NCBI RefSeq assembly: GCF_003992255.1
Contig: NZ_RQVA01000010.1
Coordinates: forward strand, 1-64,000
Length of the DNA stretch: 64,000 nt
DNA from: F0422 sp003992255
GTDB taxonomy: Bacteria; Bacillota; Negativicutes; Veillonellales; Veillonellaceae
Direction: 5' to 3'
Shown here: positions 63,701 through 64,000 of the stretch, piece after piece
Position numbering within the stretch: the first letter of the stretch is position 1
How the letters are laid out: each line of letters starts with the position of its first letter
Notes under the pieces: model-generated
What the model was told of the DNA's origin: nothing
What the model saw: the letters and a program-made list of their open reading frames with translations, nothing else
Database searches by the model: none
Program-made: the position numbers and the translations under genes

Positions 63701-64000
63701 AAAACATCCAGATCCTAACAATGCTGGTAAAGAAATCACAGTGAAACATGAAGTAGCTACGATGGACGATGGCATGAAATATGCTGGTGATGATGCACAA
63801 GGTACTGATACATCCAAAGTAATTGCTAAGAAATTAAACCAAACGGTAGATATTGTTGGTGGGGCAGCTAAAGATAAATTAACGGACAAAAACATTGGTG
63901 TAAACAATGTGGATGGCAAGTTAAAAGTACAATTAGCTAGCGACTTAACAAGCATCAACTCCATTACGAATAAAGAAAACAGCGGAAAAGTTGAATTCAA
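36771..64000 (+). CDS. giant YadA-like trimeric autotransporter adhesin (3' end beyond window)
   Basis: One frame stays open from ATG 36771 to the window edge: at least 9,076 codons without a stop. The N-terminus has an extended signal region (MKSSQIFLECERFLKRALKD, then a hydrophobic stretch, cleavage near VHA-V, residue 48). Head regions of YadA/Hep_Hag repeats (SIAIG, AVALG, NSIAIGY) run about 150-255, 415-693 and 855-1268. A helical insert (about 257-377) separates the first two. Necks read DTDVVTVAQL (about 795) and NDTDAVNVAQLKAV (about 1275). From about residue 1300 a repetitive stalk continues to the edge, with recurring GRAATEDQLK connectors and nine collagen-like stretches. The C-terminal beta-barrel anchor must lie beyond 64000. 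Such proteins trimerise at the cell surface and mediate adhesion, co-aggregation and biofilm formation. The start has GGAGG 4 nt upstream. Confidence 0.92.
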   Translation, partial: MKSSQIFLECERFLKRALKDKGQYTKGAVIAFLITGGIGVSVPSTVHAVIPPALLGLAFEQAGRAKGDLYSTDTNVITEKILNKTPGELNLTIRDLYSLFYHTPLATKSTDFYGTQDPNNPKSKPLNVNRGYVTYEGANITGGENTFVRGSGAIALGGASKADGTGTVAIGQYSDASSKINGYDSQSGYTYAPGISDNVAIGFRSESHADYTVALGAKAAANESGSNALGYNTQATGKSSLAIGYNTFANTKASATNNLESTIKGLTGSLSPESITQVNEYYAKLADFVEAQKNYDAAVAAKDTANIQKYSNQVRQYRNEVSAKKTALDKIPGVKDLINSTGVESNDTELKKALETVGGVSNLINKSLNEGLGTNLKNDPNKAAEKLNLGVHKDHIANPADPANDFREITAKDGDNAIAIGNYTSATGNASIAQGVGAYTKADASIAMGSLAYVAKNADQSIAVGTGAQSHAANSVALGVRTSTYGAGDVAIGNRSTVLGDASVGIGFNTTVLSSSGTAIGKTSRIGGDSTRSISIGEQANVGNNASNSIAIGYDTNVSDGSKNSIALGSQAKALAENSMSFGYNANSGLGAANSITIGNEANNYASNALVLGTSAGVSTGSDGGISIGKSSHVTGVNTIALGTKASVTGTNSIVIGNNATGGTSAKGVDSAVVIGENAKASNSNSIVLGHNSTDKYEGSTPKLKPGVKPYDDLPPEEKYVYNADGSVVLEYKKDAMEVPSYLPRNSELGKTLAGLDKQGLGVVSVGGGEVEITNAEGNKVTVPTLRRITNVAPGALDTDVVTVAQLRAWRDTDPHFLSVNNIEKLNERSTAEVGLAADGDTIENRNSNYQNDQALALQSMALGKYAKVDNKALSAIAIGTGSGAYGQYSIGLGSTVYAGGQQSIAIGSVAKSRGQNSIAMGLNAEAVGKDAMSVGALSNARQEGALALGANADARKMESIAFGRTAYANATSGIAIGKAAKIGLDIDDKGKDIPDGTWTGTRTVAIGDSSQARRDQDVAIGYNTEAKAGDGVAIGSVAKTNGENSIAIGSNAKVEVVDGKRSGTNSIAMGRYAKALEKEVIAIGTESKATADSGVAIGKSAQVSSSNSVALGREAKAQGGNSIAIGYQASTELDGTNNWQAVAVGQGAKAKHQNTTALGGYAQAYGQHSTAVGVNAAVQKSATGGAAFGKDAAVSAVNGLALGYGASATTAGSVALGSESVAGAAAGTKGWDPAAGRVNNHTTAVSGAAASLSGLGSVSIGASGKERQITNLAAGSNDTDAVNVAQLKAVNLQIAGNTTATAGADVRLHNQTLNVVGDGTYLTSNAAGNTITMDLTQSIKNKINSIFVTSFTGDQGSKVTPTATSNTVNVTGKKFTTNSEPNSIWADGGVRYETGNIGTFTTGNTVAIGMRPELKSKSFTAYKYDGNNQTGEAGPSISYNGINMNDKPITNLQAGQNPNDAVNKSQLDAITWNLGAKGADGNINRVAPSDDANKRVDLVGTGGISVTANGSTVTISGSKILDAMPVVYTDAAGNRVYKHTDGKFYTTENPVAGKDKPVTNVQASLVNTSPATGKTDTTTPTVFKNVGSVIENQGVTGNTAPTFTDRLNVAATNNPNAAVNVKDLNSTVADLKNKELHITPMEYTPDTNGDVTMLYSDGNGSVVPNTTATIKGVAKNDLSNITDAGKKVITGLGTTVTAGKNITVTATTDDKTGQKSYAIAAADQVESVVKATAATDDENIAEVKPVTGAQDAANTKYGVGVSKKKVAEIAQGAVEVKPADGSDNVHVTPDTTTTGKTIYKVSVDKTKLDTGVNTTITGAGTPANPYKVNVQGDLNKITSITNEAGNGKVAFGTDGVSTFSSGTTGDKTVTINGKEGKVVVGNGGSPVTIDGSAGHVTGLQNTEWTVGTTTPVSGRAATEDQLKHVSDAVAGKADKTALWDLGVMKNGASEKVVPADVTNDNKRINLQGKGNVTVTATGNTITIEGENQNGIVVYTDAQGNRLYKREDGKFYKTKEPVAGERGVLANQVQSRLVNANGDSTTSPTVLNNVKSAIQAQGVGPDNLSPTFFDRLEAAAKSTNNPNAAVNVSDLKSVVDGGMKYGANISEATGGANPVTNKLGSTVVIKGGATETDGTNFDGTNVLTTIQQDDGNTTVNIKLKRDLGNIKSITNAAGNGKVAFDADGVTTFTSGATTGDKPVTIDGKLGKVVAGTGDTAVTLDGAAGQVLASGIRIGNQTATPTADGAAPAAGQPTGPAGNFITGLGNTTWNIQNPAYVSGRAATEDQLKVLNTELNKKSSTDYRLIANPNTNDGAYTVSNAGEIDLTVKDEITKATNTVKLKDIASKTALDALVDRSITLGGDSNSATDKQTLANDVKFNITGDNNYITTNASGSNVKLTFNDSALAKKADLWKLSANGAEVPVKNGVVDLAKGDNINITSEAGKVTISATGLAKEDLSNITDAGKKKITDLGTEITAGERITVGEPTVDAKTGKKTYTINADKQVESVVKATLTDTSDENIAEVTVVEGTKDTANAKYGVAVSKKAVENIAKGKDISIANKEYEVTGTEGKVELTYVDGNGNAVADRKATIKGVAKNNLDNITDDGKKVITGLGTKIQAGDGISIGEPTKDATTGQTTYTISAAKTKLVDGTNTTVGGTGTEADPYKVNVKGDLGNITSITNETGSGKVTFDNNGVVKVDGDHPVSIDGKQGQITGLQNTTLTAADFAKANRAATEEQLKEVKDIADAASTTDYRLIANPVEGSNGAYKVDNGTISLKVKNTKQADSTPETITINDVASKEALDTVKANQWDLAVKSGTTITNVTPQPGAKPTDNKRIAIEGADGVEVTQTDGVIKISAPRGTDNDTITTVKSSDGTISVDNVDGNTHAYDIKVNAQKLGEAQALIFVDDKGKQVFKQPDGTFKNADGTKYEGTVHTKVNTVAPQRVDNVGSAIDGAKVTTDAGQEKPNATYLEKLEVAVKDPVTGKAAVNVSDLKKTSDASIAKAVEDSTNKGMKYAGDNYKAAEGTTAEQNGITKKLGEQLQILGGAQGTLTENNIGVNAVGGKLKVQLAESLTGINSIAGKGTSPLTISNGGTTLTINAPEGTKPGTISVGGAKVTGVANGEAETDAVNVSQLKAVASKELHIKPTTDKETYTVDENGDVTLTYVNGNGETVANTKAVISGVAKNDLSNITDGGKKVITGLGTEITAGERVTVGAPTEDPKTGKKTYTISADKQVESVTKADAETGDENIATVTMMDGTTDKTANARYGVGVSKKAVANIAKDAIGVTSGSDNVTVTPDTTTTPGKTIYKVSVAKTKLAAGTNTNVEGEGTEAKPYKVNVAGNLTQITSITNTDGTGKLTFDNNGVVKVDGDHPVSIDGKQGQITGLQNTTLTAADFAKANRAATEEQLKAVKDIADAASTTDYRLIANPVEGSNGAYKVDNGTISLKVKNTKQADSTPETITINDVASKEALDTVKANQWDLAVSNGTVTNKVEPQATGTEGENKRIVLKGEDGVTVKQKNGVITIGAQKGIDNDTITTVKSSDGTISVGTVDGNTHAYDVKVNAQKLGEAQALIFVDDKGKQVFKQLDGTFKNADGTKYEGTVHTKVNTAAPQRVDNVGSAIDGAKVTTDAGQEKPNATYLEKLEVAAKDPVTGKAAVNVSDLKQASDASIAKAVTDATNKGMKYAGDNYKAATATEAEQNGITKKLGEQLQILGGAKGTLTNNNIGVIAEDGALKVKLAESLTGINSIAGKGTSPLTISNGGTTLTINAPEGTKPGTISVGGAKITDVAEGTDPKDAVNVSQLTKSVADLKANLGWYATSDVVDGGEQATGSNPTSEHVTNDNEVAFIAGKNLKIKQDGRNFTYSLNDSITKLSKVEVTKDGEGTTTITPGKVTTTDGTTTTVTGPEGITIKPSAGTTTTVSLTKDGLDNGGNKITNVSKGVGDSDAVNVKQLNDEVGKAKTTVTVNNEGKDANKNLSLTTTAATDGHTNYDVRLADKVTLGTETAKQVTMDGTAGTITAGTGTNIVKVDGSKGQLTAAGVVVGNQTLNPIAAKPTDGVTPAAETGNYITGLGNTTWNVTNPTYVSGRAATEDQLKAVNDEVNNKADKTALWDLAVKKDGVTTNVTPQAGAQATDNKRITIEGKDGVNVENSNGVITISAPKGTDNDTITTVESTDKTVDVTKVGNNEHAYNLAVNKQAVVDGAQLPVVYTTKDGKKVTIDKDGKFHTVDNPTVEVKPEDVETRIQSAAKNTTAGDTILNNVGSAIANTKVPEGTGTKQNPSFLERLEEAAKSTNHPNAAVNVSDLKNTADAVIGKVTDTGMKYGANLPATAGGKDVVTNKLGSTVKIVGTANLKNATDADKQYDGNNVITTVSQDATGDTTVTVKLNKDLTSKSLTTNTVTVKGEPGANGQDGKDAVVTVGEKGEPGAEGKEGKPGSNGTIGVNGKDGSAVVINGKDGTIGLTGPKGADGQPGKSIKIGMKDGYDGADGTDGVPGVRGAKGVDGKDGITRIVYTEGGKEHQVATMDDGLQFTGNNSDTVNKHRLNTLVNVVGEGVTKEAAKTFESATGNILVDADGKTTLTVKMNKNLANISSITNGANSGKVEFQDNGVTTFSSGNNGAGGTDKVVTINGKEGTVNATTKVIAAGIVVGNQTLNPIVANPTDGVTPAAETGNYVTGLGNTTWTVANPTYVSGRAATEDQLKVVNEEVNNKADKTALWDLAVNNGTTTDKVDPKSTNVAGENKRITIQGSGAVKVTQKDGVITIGAEKGADNDTITTVTSTDESVLTAEDTPSNGNHAYALTINKQAVVNGAQLPVVYTTKDGKKVTIDKDGKFHTVDNSTVEVKPEDVETRIQSAAKDTTKGDTILNNVGSAIANTKVPEGAGTKQNPSFLERLEEAAKSTNHPNAAVNVSDLKNTADAVIGKVTDTGMKYGANLPATAGGNNVVTNKLGSIVNIVGTADVANATEADKQYDGNNVVTSIAQDTDGNTTVTVKLNKDLTSKSLTTNTVTVKGEPGANGQDGKDAVVTVGEKGEKGAEGKPGKDGSNGTIGVNGKDGSAVVINGKDGSIGLNGKDGKNGLSIKGDKGVVGVDGTDGANGKDGMTRIVYETKHTDPKTGTETTVTHQVATMDDGLRFTGNNSGTENKHKLNTLVNIVGEGVTKEAVNTFESATGNILVQADGNSTLTVKMNKNLANISSITNGANSGKVEFGANGVTTFSSGAATGDKVVTINGKEGTVNATTNVTAGGVVVGKQSVTPSTTGVAPTTGATPTEGNFVTGLDNKEWNVASPSYVSGRAATEDQLKKISDAITAKSGSDYRLVVNPAAGSEGKYTVGDDNTVKLTVEDAADANHKTEVTIAGIAKSSDLSDLKSKVDNTIALGDDTATGSTAAKSLKDGNVKFNIKGDGKYISTAAKDDDVTVSLNTKQVAQDQALIYVDNTGKQVFKQPDGTFKDADGNKYEGDVHTKVNTPNPKRVDNVGSAVDTAVVKDAAGAVKNDATYWEKLDKANTDTPNAAVNVSDLKKNSDAVIGKVTDTGMKYGANLAATADGKKVVTNKLGSTVHILGSSNATSDEGYNDENVVTTIGQATNGDTTVTVKLKKDLKSESLTTNTVIVKGEPGGNGQSKDAVVTVGEKGEPGADGQDGKPGSDGTIGVNGKDGASVIIKGKDGTIGLTGPKGADGQPGKSINIGVKPGYDHDNDDNTPDVRGKYGVDGSDGKDGINRIVYTTKVIDPTTNTEKEVEHQVATMDDGMKYGGDNYKPATDAAAEQNVIAKKLNNRLDIVGGADKDKLTDKNIGVNAEGGKLKVQLASDLTGINSITGKGTSPLTISNGGTTITVNGSTTKDVNGVATPVPGNISVGGVQIKGVADGTEDTDAVNLSQLKKVVASNGSTEKVKASTADNNIATVTQSDNAAYGLPNNEYVVSVTKEAVANVAKDTVVVESASANVTVTPDKTATGKVTYKVAVKESNLANGTNTTVSGTGTQDDPYKVNVEGAITKITSITNEAGNGKVEFGADGVTTFSSGNNGAGGTDKVVTINGKDGKVTTGESVLDTTGLTVKDGTKETTVSKAGTVVKEGANESKVTSTGATFTDGTKTTSVAPTVVRVNGTNGANGTVTDGVVIGKQSVTPVETVPTAGKVITPEEGNYITGLDNKAWDVTNPTFVSGRAATEDQLKSATTGLVDKGLVFDANTGGAKTNKLGSTVKIQGTAEIPAGATDADKNYDGKNVLTSIEQDTATGNTTVTVKLNKDLTSKSLTTNTVTVKGDPGTNGQDGKDAVVTVGEKGADGKPGSNGTIGVNGKNGSAVVINGKDGTIGLTGPKGADGQPGKSINIGMKDGYNTDGANGVRGEKGVDGQDGITRIVYTEGGKEHQVATMDDGLRFTGNNSGTENKHKLNTLVNIVGEGVTKEQVDGFQSASGNILVQADGNSTLTVKMNKNLANISSITNGANSGKVEFKDNGVTTFSSGNNGTGGTDKVVTINGKDGTVNAMTNVTAGGVVVGKQSVSPSTTGVAPTTGGIPTEGNFVTGLANKDWNVATPTFVSGRAATEDQLKKISEAITAKSGSDYRLVANPATGSDGKYTADNDGNISLTVQDAANPNSTNTVTITDVAKKSDLDIVKGQVGNTISLGDDTTGTTTAKSLTAGDVKFNIKGDTNYISTAANGDDVTVSLNTKQVAQDQALIYVDNAGNQVFKQPDGTFKNADGTTYAGDVHTKVNTPDPKRVDNVGSAIDGVKVTTAEGQEKPNATYLEKLEVAAKDPVTGKSAVNVSDLKNASDASIAKAVTDATDKGMKYGANLSAKEGGEKVVKNKLGTTVHILGSSNATSDEGYNDENVVTTIGQDAATGDTTVTVKLKKDLKSESLTTNTVIVKGEPGGNGQTKDAVVTVGEKGEPGVAGKDGKPGSNGSIGVNGKDGSAVVINGKDGSIGMNGKDGANGLIMKGDKGAVGLDGTDGANGKDGMTRIVYETKHTDPNNAGKEITVKHEVATMDDGQKYSGDNYKAATATTAEANVINKKLNERLEIVGGADKAKLTDNNIGVNAADGKLKVQLGSELTSINSITNGANSGKVEFGANGVTTFSSGAAAGDKTVTINGKEGKVTVGNNGNPIAIDGSVGDITGLTNTTLTGPDFGTKGRAATEEQLKLIQGQLGTGNLSFGANLPAKAGGKKVVENALGSTVNIVGTANVTADDNYDGNNVVTTVEKGTDGNSTVTIKLNKDLTSKSVTTNTVTVKGEPGANGQDGKDAVVTVGEKGADGKDGSNGTIGVNGKDGSAVVINGKDGSIGLTGPKGENGNSVVINGKDGKIGAKGEDGKSVVINGKDGTIGLTGPKGADGAPGKSLDIGMKDGYNGQDGADGVPGVRGEKGVDGKDGITRIVYTTKEVDPVTKVEKVVERQVATMDDGLQFTGNNSDTVNKHRLNTLVNIVGEGVAKEQVDGFKSASGNILVAANGTTTLTVKMNKNLANINSITNGANSGKVEFGADGATTFSSGTTGDKTVTINGKDGKVTTGESTLDTTGLTVKDGTKETKVTNAGTVVKDGANESKVTSAGATFTDGANTTSVAPTVVRVNGMNGTDGTVTNGVVIGKQSVTPVETVPTPGKVIAPEEGNFITGLDNKAWDVTNPTFVSGRAATEDQLKSATTGLVDKGLIFDANTGGAKTNKLGSTVKIQGTAEIPAGATDADKNYDGKNVLTSIEQDPTTGNTTVTVKLNKDLTSKSVTTNTVTVKGEPGANGQDGKDAVVTVGEKGEPGAEGKQGKPGSDGVIGVNGKDGSAVVINGKDGSIGMNGKDGANGLTMKGDKGAVGLDGTDGANGKDGMTRIVYETKHTDPNNAGKEITVKHEVATMDDGQKYSGDNYEAATGTKAEANVINKKLNERLEIVGGAAKDKLTDNNIGVNADGGKLKVQLASELTSINSITNGANSGKVEFGANGVTTFSSGAAAGDKTVTIDGKAGKVTVGNNGNPIAIDGSIGDITGLTNTTLDAADFATKGRAATEEQLKVIQGQIGSGKLSFGANLPAKAGGNKVVENTLGSTVNIVGTANVTADDNYDGNNVVTTVEKGTDGNSTVTIKLNKDLTSKSLTTNTVTVKGDPGANGQDGKDAVVTVGEKGEPGAEGKQGKPGSDGVIGVNGKDGSAVVINGKDGSIGLTGPKGENGNSVVINGKDGKIGAKGEDGKSVVINGKDGTIGLTGPKGADGKPGKSLDIGMKDGYNGQDGADGVPGVRGEKGVDGKDGITRIVYTTKEVDPVTKTEKVVEHQVATMDDGLRFAGNNSDTVNKHRLNTLVNIVGEGVTKEAAKAFESATGNILVDADGKDTLTLRLNKHLNLTNTGSMTVGNSVVNNAGLTVKDGANESKVTSTGSTFTDGTNTTEVAPTVARVNGVKDATGAVTGGVVIGKQSATPSADGKTPGATDKAAEGNFITGLENKDWSVTDPKFVSGRAATEDQLKTVSDAAKAVANNTIQFGADNGSKTDAQGLNKEGGIAFNITGGADKAKLSDNNIGVNANGSTVEVKLAKELKGLTSAEFTNADGKTTKVEGGKVTTGDTVLSTTGLTVGDKDAGTFVTKTGTVVKDGDVTTSTTAGETVYRDGDKATTVNTSGITIENGDKAVSLTNNGLDNGGNKIVNVARGENDTDAVNVAQLNDEVGKAKTTVSVNGEDKDVNKNLSLTESTAADGHTNYDIRLADKVTLGTDATKQVTMDGTAGTVIAGTGDNIVKVDGGKGQVVASGVTVGKQSVTPSADGTTPAADATATEGNFITGLDNKTWDVTNPTFVSGRAATEDQLKSATTGLVDKGLVFDANTGGAKTNKLGSTVKIQGTAEIPAGATAEDKKYDGKNVLTSIDQDADGNTTVTVKLNKDLTSESLTTNTVIVKGEPGGNGQSKDAVVTVGEKGEPGTDGKPGKDGSNGTIGVNGKDGSAVVINGKDGSIGLNGKDGKNGLSIKGDKGVVGVDGTDGANGKDGMTRIVYETKHPDPNNAGKEITVKHEVATMDDGMKYAGDDAQGTDTSKVIAKKLNQTVDIVGGAAKDKLTDKNIGVNNVDGKLKVQLASDLTSINSITNKENSGKVEF
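44838..47160 (+). repeat. near-identical long direct repeats in the adhesin stalk
   Basis: A stretch of about 320 bp starting near 44841 recurs at 46860 (offset 2,019 bp, divisible by three) with very few differences, and similarity continues further. A second pair, about 49400-49760 and 51227-51587, is offset by 1,827 bp. DNA identity is higher than needed for protein function, which points to recent duplication or gene conversion. Confidence 0.75.
49998..63677 (+). repeat. nine collagen-like Gly-X-Y segments in the adhesin stalk
   Basis: Segments start at 49998, 51825, 53637, 55587, 57408, 58491, 59973, 61059 and 63411 and run about 270-430 bp each. They read in triplets such as GEPGANGQDGKD, GEKGEPGAEGKEGKPG and GLTGPKGADGQPGKS, with short interruptions (AVVTV, SAVVIN). 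Each is preceded by SLTTNTVTVK-type sequence, and most are followed by a TRIVY segment and then VATMDDG. A trimeric protein is well suited to form a collagen triple helix here. Confidence 0.85.
57408..61690 (+). repeat. tandem duplication of about 1.7 kb within the stalk
   Basis: The block from about 57.4 to 59.1 kb (two collagen-like segments with the KYSGDNY, GRAATEEQLK and GANLPAKAGG modules between them) recurs from about 59.97 to 61.69 kb, offset by 2,565-2,568 bp. Most codons are identical; similarity stops near 61,690, where a different stalk module begins. Confidence 0.75.

Noticed and set aside
38174..64000. Many minus-strand reading frames of 60-257 codons opposite the adhesin gene (Pro/Ser/Leu/Val/Thr-rich or Cys/Tyr-rich)
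   Set aside because: They are complements of the repetitive coding strand, recur with the repeats, lack ribosome sites and known domains, and the plus frame is continuous.
36771..64000. Repetitive sequence as a possible CRISPR array or satellite
   Set aside because: The repeats are coding, of differing length, in frame, and lack uniform short repeat-spacer structure. No CRISPR array is seen in the window.

Overview
The window looks like a chromosomal piece of a Veillonella-type bacterium (Negativicutes, diderm Firmicutes). The base composition and AGGAGG ribosome binding sites are Firmicute-like, yet the window encodes outer-membrane functions: a TonB-dependent receptor, ExbB/ExbD/TonB, and a giant YadA-like trimeric autotransporter. 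It also carries a tandem pair of CobT-like proteins resembling ArsA/ArsB, which are known from Sporomusa and Veillonella. The genus call is an inference from gene content, not from a marker-gene comparison.

Layout. 1-2.6 kb: an AT-rich accessory gene for an RloC-like zinc-hook anticodon nuclease. 2.9-5.3 kb: a GldA-type metal-dependent dehydrogenase and a P1-family (DmpA/NylC-like) peptidase. 5.36-5.6 kb: tRNA-Asn, -Glu, -Val. 6.3-12.7 kb: an iron/siderophore uptake cluster (outer-membrane receptor, two FecCD permeases, ATPase, membrane-anchored binding protein) behind a Fur-like box. 12.7-13.8 kb: structured repeats and a type I toxin-antitoxin-like locus. 13.8-15.5 kb (minus strand): exbB-exbD-tonB, which would energise the receptor. 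16-29 kb: housekeeping and transport genes (RluA-type pseudouridine synthase, prmA, amino-acid permease, EF-G paralogue, YhcH-family protein, two DMT exporters, prephenate dehydrogenase, MATE exporter) with two more tiny hydrophobic-peptide loci. 29.6-30.1 kb: a RelB/RelE-like pair. 30.4-32.5 kb: the ArsA/ArsB-like pair for lower-ligand activation in cobamide synthesis. 33.26-33.69 kb: tRNA-Gly, -Asn, -Lys, -Glu, -Val. 35.4-36.2 kb: a three-gene DUF3791/DUF3990-type module. 36.77 kb to the right edge: one reading frame of more than 9,000 codons encoding a trimeric autotransporter adhesin whose C-terminal anchor lies outside the window.

Three things stand out. (1) Three compact loci at 13.4, 16.1 and 23.4 kb each have a 25-31 residue hydrophobic peptide gene facing a convergent antisense RNA promoter across a shared terminator. 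At 13.4 kb the antisense RNA is complementary to the toxin start-codon region. At 16.1 and 23.4 kb the leader and the downstream region form a locus-specific inverted repeat. A fourth copy of the RNA half stands alone at 13.64-13.75 kb. (2) A family of intergenic hairpins keeps a conserved apical core while the basal stems differ between copies but stay base-paired. (3) The adhesin stalk carries nine collagen-like Gly-X-Y segments among long, nearly identical DNA repeats.

The window is rich in toxin-like genes: the RloC-like protein, RelE, DUF3990, three type I-like peptides, and a HepT-like protein that has lost its catalytic motif. All functional calls come from reading the sequence and remembered family features; no database search was run.
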